A stretch of 64,000 bases of DNA from Methylotenera sp. G11 (GTDB lineage Bacteria > Pseudomonadota > Gammaproteobacteria > Burkholderiales > Methylophilaceae): positions 1,798,001 through 1,862,000 of the forward strand of contig NZ_JUHH01000001.1 in NCBI RefSeq assembly GCF_000799735.1. Direction: 5' to 3'. This document shows, piece after piece, positions 42,271 to 52,355 of this stretch (position 1 is the first letter of the stretch; the number at the start of each line of letters is the position of its first letter). Below the pieces are notes generated by a model that was not told the origin of the DNA, made no database searches, and was given only the letters and a program-made list of their open reading frames with translations. Both the position numbers and the translations under genes were made by a program.

Positions 42271-43641
42271 ATGAGCAAATTAAACATTGTGATTCTTGCT
42301 GCGGGTAAAGGTACCCGCATGTATTCAGACCTGCCGAAAGTTTTACATGCCGTTGGCGGCAAGCCGATATTAGGACATGTGCTTGACTGTGCCAAATCAC
42401 TTGATCCACACAAAATAATCGTAGTGTATGGCTTTGGCGGCGACATCGTAAAACAGGCTTTTGCACATGAAAATATTATCTGGGTCAACCAGGCTGAACA
42501 GCACGGTACGGGCCATGCGGTACAGCAGGCGGTGCCGCATCTGGATGCGGACGCCGACACGCTGATCTTGTTAGGTGACGTACCGCTGATAGAGGCGCAG
42601 GCATGCCGCAATCTGCTTAAGCAAGCGCAGAACAGACTGGCGATCCTGTCTTTCAATAAAGCAGACCCAACAGGTTACGGGCGCATCGTGCGCAATGCCA
42701 TGTACGGCGTAACGGCGATCGTGGAACACAAAGACGCGAGTGAAGAGCAGCACAAGATCACTGAAGTAAATACCGGCATCATGGCAATGCCCAATGCAAA
42801 TCTAACGCAATGGCTGTCCAGGCTGGATAATCACAATGCGCAGGGCGAATATTATTTAACCGACATTGTGGCAATGGCGGTTAAGGATAATATTGATGTC
42901 GTGGCTGAGATTACGTCAGATGAATGGTCGGTGACCGGCATTAATTCCAAGACAGATTTAGCGCAGATGGAACGTGTACATCAAAGCAGAATCGCAAATA
43001 AACTATTACAGCAAGGAGTCACTCTCAAAGACCCTGCCCGCCTCGATGTCCGTGGAGCGCTTAGCTGTGGCCGCGACGTAGAAATTGACGTGAATTGCGT
43101 GTTTGAAGGCACCGTGACCTTGGGCAGCAATGTGAAGATCGCTGCGAACTGCGTGATAAAGAATGCAGACATTGCAGCGGGCACCCACATTGCACCATTC
43201 ACCCATATTGACGATACGCATATCGGCGAGAACGCCCGTATCGGGCCTTATGCGCGTTTGCGACCCGGTACTACACTGGCGGCGGAAACGCATATCGGCA
43301 ATTTTGTGGAACTGAAAAATGCCCAGGTGGATGTCGGCAGTAAGATCAACCACCTGAGTTATGTCGGCGACAGCACGGTAGGCAAGAACGTCAATATCGG
43401 TGCCGGCACCATTACCTGCAACTATGATGGTGCCAATAAATTCAGGACGGTGATAGAAGATGATGCTTTTATCGGCTCGGATTCACAGCTGGTAGCGCCA
43501 ATTACGATAGGCCGCGGCGCTACGATTGCTGCGGGTTCAACGATCACCAGGGATGCCCCGGCGGAGCAGTTGACGTTCTGCCGCGCCAAAGAACAGAAAT
43601 CCATTGCCGGCTGGAAACGACCACAGAAGATAAAGAAATAG
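42271..43641 (+). CDS. glmU: Bifunctional N-acetylglucosamine-1-P uridyltransferase / glucosamine-1-P acetyltransferase
   Basis: GlmU makes UDP-N-acetylglucosamine for peptidoglycan and lipopolysaccharide. The N-terminal pyrophosphorylase domain has ILAAGKGTRMYSDLPKVLH; the C-terminal left-handed beta-helix has hexapeptide repeats and the NFVELKNA, LSYVGDSTVG and GAGTITCNYDG motifs. The product is 456 residues from ATG 42271, equal to E. coli. An in-frame start at 42217 lies inside the atp terminator and is unlikely. glmS follows 167 bp later. Confidence 0.97.
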   Translation: MSKLNIVILAAGKGTRMYSDLPKVLHAVGGKPILGHVLDCAKSLDPHKIIVVYGFGGDIVKQAFAHENIIWVNQAEQHGTGHAVQQAVPHLDADADTLILLGDVPLIEAQACRNLLKQAQNRLAILSFNKADPTGYGRIVRNAMYGVTAIVEHKDASEEQHKITEVNTGIMAMPNANLTQWLSRLDNHNAQGEYYLTDIVAMAVKDNIDVVAEITSDEWSVTGINSKTDLAQMERVHQSRIANKLLQQGVTLKDPARLDVRGALSCGRDVEIDVNCVFEGTVTLGSNVKIAANCVIKNADIAAGTHIAPFTHIDDTHIGENARIGPYARLRPGTTLAAETHIGNFVELKNAQVDVGSKINHLSYVGDSTVGKNVNIGAGTITCNYDGANKFRTVIEDDAFIGSDSQLVAPITIGRGATIAAGSTITRDAPAEQLTFCRAKEQKSIAGWKRPQKIKK

Positions 43642-43660
43642 CAGAAATCTTAATGATCCC

Positions 43661-43732
43661 GTCATTCTTGCGCAGGCGGGAATCCAGTTCAGTATGTAAA
43701 GCAGCCTAGATTCCCGCCTGCGCGAGAATGAC
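43661..43732. repeat. REP-like palindromic repeat
   Basis: Arms of 24 bp (43661-43684 and 43709-43732) pair with one mismatch around a 24-nt spacer. The arms contain GCGCAGGCGGGAATC, a sequence seen as a dispersed repeat in many betaproteobacterial genomes. It lies between glmU and glmS, and the RNA would fold into a strong hairpin. No second copy is in the window. Confidence 0.75.
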
Positions 43733-43808
43733 GAAGCTGATATTTTTTAAAATGACGCACTCGATGCCACTTCGAAGCGCGCTCTAAAAAATGAAAGAAT
43801 AAACAAAT

Positions 43809-45638
43809 ATGTGCGGCATTGTAGGTGCAGTAGCAAATAGAAACGTCGTTTCAACGCTGATAGAAGGCCTGAGCCGCCTGGAGTACCGTGGCTATGACTC
43901 GGCCGGTATTGCGGTTCTGAACGGCTCCGGCATCGAACGCGTGCGTGCCGTGGGCCGAGTATCTGCCATGACAGAAAAAGCCAATGACGTCGGTTTGAAT
44001 GGCCAGGTGGGCATTGGTCATACGCGCTGGGCAACGCATGGCGGCGTCACTGAGAGCAATGCGCATCCGCATGTATCGAAAGGTGAGCTAGCCGTGGTGC
44101 ATAACGGCATCATTGAAAATCACGATGAGCAGCGTACACGACTGAAAGCACTAGGTTATGAGTTCACTTCGCAGACCGATACCGAAGTGATCGCTCACCT
44201 GATTCATTATTACCACCAGGACCTGAGCCTGCTGGCTGCTACGCAAAAAGCGGTGAGCGAGCTGACCGGGGCATTTGCAATCAGCGTGGTCTCCATTAAG
44301 GAACCGGAGCACATGGTAACGGCACGCCTGGGCTGCCCATTGCTCATTGGCCTGGGTGAAGACGAGAATTTTATTGCTTCTGATGTTTCAGCCGTGCTTT
44401 CAGCCACGCGCAAAGTGATCTATCTCGAAGACGGCGATGTCGCGGATGTCTGCCGTGATGCGGTAACAATCTATGGCCGCGATGGCAGCATTGTCGAGCG
44501 TAAAATCCATATGAGCGATGTATCGCTTGCGAGCATGGAGCTTGGCCCATACTCGCATTTTATGCAGAAAGAGATCCACGAACAGCCACGTGCCCTGACT
44601 GATACGATTGAAGCGCTGATTGATGACAATCGTTTCTCTGCTCAATTATTCGGTGCCAACGCGAGTGAAATCTTCAAACAGGTGGATAGCATCCTGATTC
44701 TGGCAGCCGGCACCAGCTATTACGCGGCACTCACGGCAAAATACTGGCTGGAAAGTATCGCCAGGCTGCCGACCAATGTTGAAATTGCCAGTGAATACCG
44801 TTACCGTGAATCTGTGCCTGATCCGAAACAGCTGATCGTGACGATTTCGCAATCCGGTGAAACATTGGATACGATGGAAGCGCTGAAACATGCCAAAGCA
44901 CTCGGTCAGAACCTGACGCTGGCTATCTGCAATGTGCAGGAAAGCGCCATTCCAAGGGCTTCGCAACTGGTATTTTACACCCGTGCCGGCGCCGAGATTG
45001 GCGTTGCATCAACCAAAGCCTTCACCACGCAACTGGTCGCTTTATTTACCTTGGCGGCAACGCTGGCAAAACAACGCGGCTTGCTGAGCGCGGAAGCAGA
45101 ACAGGAGCATTTAAGCGCGTTGCGCCAGCTGGCAGGTAGCGTGCAGCATGCACTGAATCTGGAACCGCAAATCCGTGAATGGGCGAAATCATTTGCCAAT
45201 AAACAGCATGCTTTGTTCCTGGGTCGCGGCATACATTACCCGATTGCGCTGGAAGGCGCATTGAAGCTCAAAGAGATTTCTTATATCCACGCCGAGGCTT
45301 ACCCTGCCGGCGAGCTTAAACACGGCCCCCTGGCGCTTGTAGATAGCAATATGCCGGTCGTTGTGATTGCCCCGAATGATGCATTGCTGGAAAAAGTAAA
45401 ATCCAATATGCAGGAAGTGAAAGCGCGCGGCGGTGAATTGTTCGTATTTACGGATGCAGACAGCCACTTTACCGCATCGGAAGGCGTGCATGTGATCCGC
45501 ACCCCGCGCCACGTGGGTGTGCTCTCCCCTATTCTGCATACCATACCGGTACAGATACTGGCCTACCATGCGGCGCTGATTAAAGGCACAGATGTGGATA
45601 AGCCGAGGAACCTGGCGAAGAGCGTAACGGTGGAATAG
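43809..45638 (+). CDS. glmS: Glutamine-fructose-6-phosphate aminotransferase (isomerising)
   Basis: GlmS converts fructose-6-P and glutamine to glucosamine-6-P, the first step of amino-sugar synthesis. The N-terminal glutaminase domain starts with the nucleophile C2 (MCGIVGAV) and has [14 protein letters not shown] and [18 protein letters not shown]. Two SIS domains follow ([32 protein letters not shown]), and the C-terminal tail ends in KSVTVE. It is 609 residues long. No glmS ribozyme fold was recognised upstream. Confidence 0.98.
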   Translation: MCGIVGAVANRNVVSTLIEGLSRLEYRGYDSAGIAVLNGSGIERVRAVGRVSAMTEKANDVGLNGQVGIGHTRWATHGGVTESNAHPHVSKGELAVVHNGIIENHDEQRTRLKALGYEFTSQTDTEVIAHLIHYYHQDLSLLAATQKAVSELTGAFAISVVSIKEPEHMVTARLGCPLLIGLGEDENFIASDVSAVLSATRKVIYLEDGDVADVCRDAVTIYGRDGSIVERKIHMSDVSLASMELGPYSHFMQKEIHEQPRALTDTIEALIDDNRFSAQLFGANASEIFKQVDSILILAAGTSYYAALTAKYWLESIARLPTNVEIASEYRYRESVPDPKQLIVTISQSGETLDTMEALKHAKALGQNLTLAICNVQESAIPRASQLVFYTRAGAEIGVASTKAFTTQLVALFTLAATLAKQRGLLSAEAEQEHLSALRQLAGSVQHALNLEPQIREWAKSFANKQHALFLGRGIHYPIALEGALKLKEISYIHAEAYPAGELKHGPLALVDSNMPVVVIAPNDALLEKVKSNMQEVKARGGELFVFTDADSHFTASEGVHVIRTPRHVGVLSPILHTIPVQILAYHAALIKGTDVDKPRNLAKSVTVE

Positions 45639-45688
45639 CGGTAATAGCTCTGCCGGCAATGTGAATTATTGTGTGAGGAGCTTAAAGC

Positions 45689-46807
45689 ATGCTGATCGGT
45701 GTACCTAAGGAAATCAAGGTGCGCGAGTACAGGGTTGGACTGGTGCCTGCGAACGTGCATGAGCTGGTAAGCCATGGCCATCAGGTGCTGGTCGAGACTG
45801 GCGCAGGTGCAGGGATCGGTGCGGATGACGCCCAATACCAGGCTGCAGGGGCCACAATCGTGGCTACTGCACAGGAAATATTCGAGCGTGCCGGACTGAT
45901 CGTCAAGATTAAAGAGCCGCAGGCTGTTGAGCGCAGATGCCTGAAACCCGGCCAGATCCTGTTCACTTACCTGCATCTTGCGCCTGATGCGGAGCAGACG
46001 CACGATTTGATTGAATCGGGTGCTAGCTGCATCGCTTATGAAACCGTAAGCGCAGATAACGGCAGGCTGCCCTTGCTTGAACCGATGTCCGCAGTCGCCG
46101 GGCGCCTTGCGATCCAAGCCGGTGCTCATTTTCTTGAAAAAACACACGGTGGTTCCGGCATACTGCTCGGGGGCGTGGTGGGGGTCGAGCCCGCTAAGGT
46201 GACGGTGATCGGCGGCGGCGTGGTTGGCATGAATGCCGTAGACGTGGCTTTGGGCATGGGCGCTTCAGTGACGGTGCTGGACCGCAATGTAGATACCCTG
46301 CATGGGCTCAGAAAGCATTTCGGCACGCCACTCAATACGGTTTATTCAACCGCAACCACAATAGCGCAGCATTGCATGAACGCTGACCTGGTGATCGGAG
46401 CCGTATTGGTGACGGGCGCAACCGCCCCCAGGCTGATTACCCGCGATCTCGTAAAGCGCATGAAACCCGGCAGCGTGATTGTTGACGTGGCGATTGACCA
46501 AGGCGGCTGCTGTGAAACCTCTCGCCCGACCACGCATGATGCGCCGACCTTTGTGCTTGATGGCGTGATCCATTACTGTGTCGCCAACATGCCGGGGTCT
46601 GTGCCGCGCACTTCAACCTATGCGCTGAATAATGTGACGCTGCCTTATGTGCTGGCCCTTGCTGATAAAGGTTTATCGGCACTGCGTGAAGATAAACACC
46701 TGCTTGACGGCCTGAATATACATCTGGGCAAAGTCACTAATCAGGCGGTCGCTGCGGCGCATGGGCTGGCATATTGCGATGCACTGACTGCGTTGGGAAC
46801 AGCCTGA
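45689..46807 (+). CDS. ald: Alanine dehydrogenase
   Basis: This enzyme interconverts alanine and pyruvate with NAD+ and ammonia. The 372-residue protein starts with [20 protein letters not shown] and has FTYLHLAPD with the catalytic histidine. The Rossmann motif is [22 protein letters not shown]. It ends with the [19 protein letters not shown] segment and [25 protein letters not shown] ribosome site is present. It could help assimilate ammonium from methylamine, but that is inference. Confidence 0.96.
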   Translation: MLIGVPKEIKVREYRVGLVPANVHELVSHGHQVLVETGAGAGIGADDAQYQAAGATIVATAQEIFERAGLIVKIKEPQAVERRCLKPGQILFTYLHLAPDAEQTHDLIESGASCIAYETVSADNGRLPLLEPMSAVAGRLAIQAGAHFLEKTHGGSGILLGGVVGVEPAKVTVIGGGVVGMNAVDVALGMGASVTVLDRNVDTLHGLRKHFGTPLNTVYSTATTIAQHCMNADLVIGAVLVTGATAPRLITRDLVKRMKPGSVIVDVAIDQGGCCETSRPTTHDAPTFVLDGVIHYCVANMPGSVPRTSTYALNNVTLPYVLALADKGLSALREDKHLLDGLNIHLGKVTNQAVAAAHGLAYCDALTALGTA

Positions 46808-46824
46808 TGATGCAGGAATAGTGT

Positions 46825-47382
46825 TCAGGCTGCAAATGGCCATTCATGCAGGGTTCTGTATTCTGCCCCGTGGTTGGCCATGACCGATTCCACCAGCACC
46901 AGAGAGTTCACTTGCCACGCTACAGGCGCAAAGTACTGGGGCGCTAACATATGTCCAACGTTGCGAAACAGTGTAACGTGCGGGCTGAATCCGGTGCCAT
47001 CACCCGCGGTAAATCCTGCGTCTGCAAGTTCGCGCTGCAATGTTGCGGCTAGTGTCTCCAGTGCGGGTTCTCTGGCGGCCAGTGTAGCGTAGCCGATGCG
47101 ATTATGTTTCCAGAATGCAAGCGTATCCAGTTCAAGCCTGAAAGGCATTATAGCTGCGGCTATATCTGCCGCTGCTGCCAGCTTAGGCAGTTGCGAGCGT
47201 TTTATATTGCCTATGAATTGCAAAGTCAGGTGCAGTGTGTCCGCGCGCATCACACGGGCATTGCATTTAACCTGATATGCTTCAGCAATGGCATGCAGTT
47301 GGCGCTGAATGGCAGGTTCCGGCCACAGTGCAAAAAATACACGGATGATATCCGCATTTTTTATTGGTGCCGGCCTTTTCAT
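46825..47382 (-). CDS. thpR: RNA 2',3'-cyclic phosphodiesterase (2'-5' RNA ligase family)
   Basis: A 185-residue member of the 2H phosphoesterase superfamily. The two catalytic motifs are H51-L-T-L (TLHLTLQFIGNI) and H135-V-T-L (FSPHVTLFR). Family members open 2',3'-cyclic phosphate ends of RNA and show 2'-5' ligase activity in vitro. The frame is open upstream to 47586 but that would overlap the next gene by 185 bp; ATG 47382 gives the family start (FFALWP at residue 16). Confidence 0.9.
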   Translation of the reverse strand: MKRPAPIKNADIIRVFFALWPEPAIQRQLHAIAEAYQVKCNARVMRADTLHLTLQFIGNIKRSQLPKLAAAADIAAAIMPFRLELDTLAFWKHNRIGYATLAAREPALETLAATLQRELADAGFTAGDGTGFSPHVTLFRNVGHMLAPQYFAPVAWQVNSLVLVESVMANHGAEYRTLHEWPFAA

Positions 47383-47401
47383 ACCGGCCCTGGTGAATGA
47401 T

Positions 47402-47929
47402 TCAGTAAGGTGTTTCACCTGCGATATTCCCGGCAGGAGAATAATGACACACCCAGATCTGCTCACGGCTATCGCTGCAAGTCGCCATGCCACAGCCGAC
47501 TTTTGCGGTGTCGCGCCATACGATTTGTGTGTAATGACCGCATATCGCTCCGGTTCTGCATGCATTGCGTGCAAGGTCATAGTCATCTTTTTCGTTAGCC
47601 CAGCTATCGATCACTTCAGTCGGTGAAACTTTACGCAGTTCTTTACGGCCGTCTGACCACATGAGTGGGCTTGCCCAGTAGAGATTCTCACCATAGCTGC
47701 CTTTAGGCTTGCTATGCTGCATAGTGCAATGCTGTGATTGTTTTAAATGGTTCGCCCAGGCCTGCGCTGATTTAGCCAGTTTGGGCGAGTGGCTAAGTGC
47801 TTGAACGCCTGCTTCGGCACGCCACTTGTTATGCGCAGCAACAACCGCTAATGGGGCGACTGCTTCGGCATGGGCTGCGGGAACCAACAGGATTGCAATG
47901 CAAAAGTGAATAATGGCCTTGAATATCAT
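47402..47929 (-). CDS. Secreted CAP/SCP-domain protein
   Basis: A 175-residue exported protein with a signal peptide (cleavage near residue 21, AAHA). The CAP domain has LVAAHNKWRAEAG-like start, WANHLKQSQHCTMQHSKPKGSYGENLYW, and the CAP signatures GHYTQIVWRDTAKVGCG and WVCHYSPAGN. Conserved cysteines suggest disulfides. CAP proteins in bacteria have no settled function. The gap of 3 bp to ackA suggests cotranscription. Confidence 0.92.
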   Translation of the reverse strand: MIFKAIIHFCIAILLVPAAHAEAVAPLAVVAAHNKWRAEAGVQALSHSPKLAKSAQAWANHLKQSQHCTMQHSKPKGSYGENLYWASPLMWSDGRKELRKVSPTEVIDSWANEKDDYDLARNACRTGAICGHYTQIVWRDTAKVGCGMATCSDSREQIWVCHYSPAGNIAGETPY

Positions 47930-47932
47930 GAT

Positions 47933-49000
47933 CTACTCAATTGCATGCAGGCATAGATCACGGATCATGATTTCTTCATCAGCAGGGATAATCACTACAG
48001 GCTTACTGCCCGCCTGCCATATTTGGCTTGCATTGATACGGTTCAGTTCAGGATTTAAACTGAAGCCGAGAAATGCCAGCGGTGTGCAGATTTTCAGCCG
48101 GATTTCCGCCGCATGCTCACCGATGCCGGCCGTGAATACCAGTGCATCTACCCCGCCCGCTTTGGCTGCTAAAGCGCCGATTGCAGCGCGTACCTGTCGG
48201 CAGAAATACTCAACAGCAAACTTGGCATGTTCGCTTTGGCTGGCGAGCAGGTCCTGCATTTCGGCACTCTCGCCGTCAGAGAGTGCTAGCAGCCCCATTT
48301 TGTGAAACACGATGTTATTCAGTTGGTCGGGGCTATAGCGTTTAGCCAGCTCTACCATGACGCCAGGGTCGAGGTCGCCGCTACGCGTGCCCATGGTGAT
48401 GCCGCCTGCTGGTGTGTAGCCCATGGTGGTGTCGACAGACTTCAGGTTCTGCATCAGGCACAGGCTGGCACCGCTGCCCAGGTGCGCGACAATCACCTTT
48501 TTGTAGGCGATTGCACCAATAATGCCAGGCAGCGTTTTGGCAATATAGGCATAGTTCAGGCCATGAAAGCCGAAGCGGTGCAGGTTCAGTTTGCTGGGGA
48601 TTGGTAAACGTTTAGATAGCGTAGGCATACCGGCATGGAAAGCCGTGTCAAAACAGGCGACTTGAGGTACTTTAAACATCCTGTGGCATAGCTCCAGCCC
48701 CAGCAGGTTGCTGGGCAGGTGCAAAGGCGCCAGGTGAATCAGGCTGTTGAGGCGGGCGCGTTCGGTATCATCAATCATACGGGCGGCATCGGCAATGTCG
48801 CCGCCATGCACAAAGCGGTGGCCTACTGTTGCTGGTTTATCAGCTCCCAGGTCATAGAGCAGGTTTTTAAAGGCATCGTGCAGGCTGTGTGCCTTATCAT
48901 CGCTGATATGTTCATAACGAAAGTTGCGCCTGCTGCCGTCGCTGGCAAACAGGCTGGCTTTCAGGCTGGAGGAGCCGCAGTTGATCGTCAGTATGCTCAA
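47933..49000 (-). CDS. ackA: Acetate kinase
   Basis: AckA converts acetyl phosphate and ADP to acetate and ATP. The 355-residue protein has ILTINCGSSSLKASLF, GHRFVHGG, FDTAFHAGMP, GFHGLNYAYIA, AHLGSGASLCLM and DALVFTAGIGEH. It is shorter than E. coli AckA (400), mainly from a smaller C-terminal half. It lies directly downstream of the phosphoketolase gene, which produces acetyl phosphate, so the pair probably acts in sequence. Confidence 0.95.
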   Translation of the reverse strand: MSILTINCGSSSLKASLFASDGSRRNFRYEHISDDKAHSLHDAFKNLLYDLGADKPATVGHRFVHGGDIADAARMIDDTERARLNSLIHLAPLHLPSNLLGLELCHRMFKVPQVACFDTAFHAGMPTLSKRLPIPSKLNLHRFGFHGLNYAYIAKTLPGIIGAIAYKKVIVAHLGSGASLCLMQNLKSVDTTMGYTPAGGITMGTRSGDLDPGVMVELAKRYSPDQLNNIVFHKMGLLALSDGESAEMQDLLASQSEHAKFAVEYFCRQVRAAIGALAAKAGGVDALVFTAGIGEHAAEIRLKICTPLAFLGFSLNPELNRINASQIWQAGSKPVVIIPADEEIMIRDLCLHAIE

Positions 49001-49081
49001 GGACGCTCCTATCTATACATTTTTTGCGAGCATCAGCTTAGCCGATTGCCTGCTTAAACCATTTGGGCGCATTACTGCGTT

Positions 49082-49142
49082 GCGCGGTACTCGAAACCTC
49101 GCTGTATTCCGTATACTATCTCGGTTTCTCCGTTCCGTGCGC
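49082..49142. repeat. Imperfect hairpin in the ackA-xfp gap
   Basis: Within the 182-bp gap, GCGCGG...CGAAACC on the left pairs with GGTTTC...CCGTGCGC on the right, with internal mismatches and a small central GTAT/ATAC stem. It could be a mobile palindrome, an attenuator between xfp and ackA, or a processing site. No U run follows it. Confidence 0.4.
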
Positions 49143-49182
49143 CTTGTACTGCATCCCAAACCCTGCATTGATAGAAGCGCCC

Positions 49183-51555
49183 TTAATACGGCCATGTCCA
49201 GTCACCGGCTTCCGGCAGGTCTACGCCGTGCTCATAGGCGTACTGGCAGCACTCTATCTGTTTGTTGCGCATTTTTTCCTTCACGTGCGCACCGGCCACG
49301 TGCAGTGCCGGAATATGGTCGATCACGCTCATGACCAGGCTGTAGCGGTCAATCTGATTCTGGATCGCAAGTTCAAGTGGCGTATTGATGCTGCCTTTTT
49401 CCTTGTAGCCGCGAACGTGCAGGTTACGATGGTTGGTACGGCGATAAGCCATGCGGTGGATCAGCCAGGGGTAACCGTGGAAGTTGAAAATGATCGGCTT
49501 GTCGACAGTGAACAGGCTATCAAAATCATCGTCTGACAGGCCGTGCGGATGCTCATGGGATGGGGTCAGTTTGTACAGGTCGACCACATTGATGAAGCGA
49601 ACCTTGAGCTGCGGAAAATGTTCGCGCAGCAGCACAACGGCCGCCAGTGCTTCTTTGGTCGGAATATCCCCGGCGCACGCCATCACGACATCCGGTTCGG
49701 TGTCGCCGTCATTGCTCGCCCACTCCCAGATGCCCAGGCCTTTGGTGCAGTGTTTGATCGCGGCATCCATATCCAGGTACTGCAGGTGTTTCTGTTTGTC
49801 GGCCACGATGACGTTGATGTAATCGGTGCTTTTCAGGCAATGGTTTGCCACGGACAGCAAGCAGTTCACATCGGGCGGCAGGTAAATACGGGTGACGTCA
49901 GGGCTCTTGTTAAGCACCACATCCAGAAAGCCGGGATCCTGGTGGGTAAAGCCGTTATGATCCTGGCGCCATACCGTTGAAGTGATGAGCAGGTTGAGCG
50001 ATGAGACCGGCGCCCGCCATGGCACCGCCTTGCACATGGCCAGCCATTTGGCGTGCTGGTTGAACATGGAATCGATCACATGCACAAAGGCCTCGTAAGT
50101 GGAAAAGAAGCCATGGCGGCCACTGAGCAGATAACCCTCCAGCCAGCCTTCCAGCGTGTGCTCTGACAGCATTTCCATGACGCGGCCATCGGGTGACAGT
50201 TCGCCGCCGTCAGCGTCTTCGGGCAGGTAATCAGCCAGCCAGGTCTTTTTGCTGATTTCGTAGACACTATCCAGTTTGTTGGACGTGTTTTCATCCGGGC
50301 CGAACACACGGAAGTTATCCATATTGTTTTTCATGATGTCACGCAGAAATTCGCCCAGTGCGTGTGTATTGCCAGCGCTTACCTTACCCGGTGCCGGCAG
50401 CCTGGCGGCGTAATCCCGGTAATCCGGCATGCGCAGTTCTTTGCGGATCAATCCGCCATTGGCCACCGGGTTGGCACTCATGCGGCGCGTGCCTTTAGGG
50501 GCAAGTGCCCTGAGGTCGGCTTTGAGCCTGCCGGATGCATCGAAAAGTTTTTCCGGTTTATAGCTGCGCAGCCACTGTTCCAGCTGCTGCAGGTGCTGTG
50601 GGTTGCCAATGACGCCGCCTAGCGGCACCTGATGTGCACGCCAGAAGCCTTCTACCTTGTGGCCGTCCACTTCTTTCGGGCCGGTCCAGCCTTTGGGAGT
50701 GCGCAGGATGATCATTGGCCAGCGCGGACGCACTGGTTTGCCGCTGCTGCGTGCCTCCTGCTGCAGGCGGCGGATTTCCAGCACGCATTGCTCCATGGTT
50801 TCCGCCATCCTGGCATGCATTTCCATCGGGTCGCTGCCTTCTACGAAATGCGGAGTCCAGCCATAGCCTTTGAACAGGTGATCGAGTTCATCGTGGGAAA
50901 TGCGTGATAACAAGGTCGGGTTATTGATTTTGTAACCATTAAGATGCAGCACCGGCAACACTGCGCCATCACGTATCGGGTTCAGGAACTTGTTGGAATG
51001 CCAGGAGGTAGCCAGCGGCCCGGTTTCTGATTCGCCATCGCCCACCATGACCGTGACCAGCAGGTCCGGGTTATCGTAAGCGGCGCCGAAGGCATGGGAA
51101 ACGCTGTAGCCAAGCTCGCCGCCTTCGTGGATAGAGCCGGGCAACTCGGGAGTACAGTGACTGCCGATGCCGCCGGGGAAAGAGAATTCCTTGAAAAAGT
51201 GCTTCATGCCCGCTTCATCTTCACTCTTGTTTGGGTAGACTTCGCTGTAAGTGCCTTCAAGGTAGACAGGCCCCAGCATGCCCGGTGCGCCATGGCCTGG
51301 GCCGGCAAGGAAAATAGCTTCGAGGTCGTATTTGTTGATGAGGCGGTTAAGGTGCGTGTAGGTGAATGCCAGGCCCGGGCTTGACCCCCAGTGTCCCAGC
51401 AGGCGGTGCTTGATGTGTTCTTCGCGCAAAGGCTCTTTCAATAGCGGATTATCGCGCAGGTAAATCATGCCAGCTGCAAGATAACAGCAGGCACGCCAGT
51501 AGGCATGGATATCCTCAAGTTCTTTGCGGCTTGGTGTTACAGGGGCTGCACTCAT
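49183..51555 (-). CDS. xfp: Xylulose-5-phosphate/fructose-6-phosphate phosphoketolase
   Basis: A thiamine-diphosphate enzyme that splits xylulose-5-P or fructose-6-P with phosphate to acetyl phosphate plus glyceraldehyde-3-P or erythrose-4-P. The 790-residue protein has the family motifs [22 protein letters not shown] and [13 protein letters not shown], then the ThDP-binding GDGESETGP at 172-180. [22 protein letters not shown] and the C-terminal W-P-Y follow. In a ribulose-monophosphate methylotroph it would tap the sugar phosphates made from formaldehyde. Next gene on the same strand is ackA. Confidence 0.96.
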   Translation of the reverse strand: MSAAPVTPSRKELEDIHAYWRACCYLAAGMIYLRDNPLLKEPLREEHIKHRLLGHWGSSPGLAFTYTHLNRLINKYDLEAIFLAGPGHGAPGMLGPVYLEGTYSEVYPNKSEDEAGMKHFFKEFSFPGGIGSHCTPELPGSIHEGGELGYSVSHAFGAAYDNPDLLVTVMVGDGESETGPLATSWHSNKFLNPIRDGAVLPVLHLNGYKINNPTLLSRISHDELDHLFKGYGWTPHFVEGSDPMEMHARMAETMEQCVLEIRRLQQEARSSGKPVRPRWPMIILRTPKGWTGPKEVDGHKVEGFWRAHQVPLGGVIGNPQHLQQLEQWLRSYKPEKLFDASGRLKADLRALAPKGTRRMSANPVANGGLIRKELRMPDYRDYAARLPAPGKVSAGNTHALGEFLRDIMKNNMDNFRVFGPDENTSNKLDSVYEISKKTWLADYLPEDADGGELSPDGRVMEMLSEHTLEGWLEGYLLSGRHGFFSTYEAFVHVIDSMFNQHAKWLAMCKAVPWRAPVSSLNLLITSTVWRQDHNGFTHQDPGFLDVVLNKSPDVTRIYLPPDVNCLLSVANHCLKSTDYINVIVADKQKHLQYLDMDAAIKHCTKGLGIWEWASNDGDTEPDVVMACAGDIPTKEALAAVVLLREHFPQLKVRFINVVDLYKLTPSHEHPHGLSDDDFDSLFTVDKPIIFNFHGYPWLIHRMAYRRTNHRNLHVRGYKEKGSINTPLELAIQNQIDRYSLVMSVIDHIPALHVAGAHVKEKMRNKQIECCQYAYEHGVDLPEAGDWTWPY

Positions 51556-51683
51556 CTATCATCTCTCCGGATCTGCATTCAGTGACATCGTTCTATACGA
51601 ATCATGATACTCGCAGATGAAGGCGGTTGCATCTATATCCGCACCCTGAGTGCGTGTATCCGGCAGGGATTGTATCGAATATG

Positions 51684-52214
51684 CTACTTCAGGATAACCG
51701 GGCTGATTTCTACGCTGCCGCTGGCATGCCCGAGCAGAATCTGTTTGTCCTGGATAGTGCAGCTTATCGACATGCCGCGTGATGCGATGTCTGCAATGGT
51801 ATCCGTCTCCGGCAGGTTAATCACGGTCAGGTTGTGCTGTTTCAGCAGCGCTTTTTTGTTGTTGTCCCACCACATATCTGCAATGCGTCCGCCATACAGC
51901 ACGACTACGACCTGCGCAGAACGTCCGCACGCTTTGCGTACTTCGCGCTCGTCCGGCAAGCCTACATCTATCCATAGCTCAATGGCGCCGGTCAGGTCTT
52001 TCTGCCATAAATCCGGCTCCTCATCATCGCTTAAACCCTTGCCGAAAGTGAGTGTGTCATTTGCGTAGAGCATGAACGCAATCAGCCGCACCATCAGCCG
52101 CTCGTCGGTTTCCGAGGGATGCCTTGCCAGCGTCAGGCTGTGCTGCGCATAGTAATGGCGATCCATATCCGCGATTTGCAGGTCGACTTTGTATATTGTT
52201 GATTTGATAGCCAT
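51684..52214 (-). CDS. yaeQ: YaeQ family protein
   Basis: A 176-residue cytosolic protein with the YaeQ pattern: MAIKSTIYKVDLQIADMDRHYY, LARHPSETDERLMVRLIAFMLYA, LSDDEEPDLWQKDLTGAIELWIDVG and the C-terminal LLGHASGSVEI. The fold resembles PD-(D/E)xK nucleases, but activity is unproven; the E. coli protein was first noted as a suppressor affecting haemolysin expression. It is transcribed away from ettA. Confidence 0.93.
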   Translation of the reverse strand: MAIKSTIYKVDLQIADMDRHYYAQHSLTLARHPSETDERLMVRLIAFMLYANDTLTFGKGLSDDEEPDLWQKDLTGAIELWIDVGLPDEREVRKACGRSAQVVVVLYGGRIADMWWDNNKKALLKQHNLTVINLPETDTIADIASRGMSISCTIQDKQILLGHASGSVEISPVILK

Positions 52215-52355
52215 AGATTCTACTGAAGTGGATTATCCGGTTAATTTAAAGTGAATACATTATACGCATAAGCCCTGCTTAGGGATGCGCGCGCTACCTT
52301 ATATGACCTGGTTTCTGTTAAGCTTTCACTCTTTGTAATCCAGTAAAGTTTCGTT

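Noticed and set aside
43655-43735. Short repeats between glmU and glmS considered as a CRISPR remnant
   Set aside because: There are only two copies, in inverted orientation with one spacer, and no cas gene; a REP-like palindrome fits better.
43733-43808. Possible glmS ribozyme
   Set aside because: The conserved ribozyme core was not recognised, and this element is characteristic of Gram-positive bacteria.
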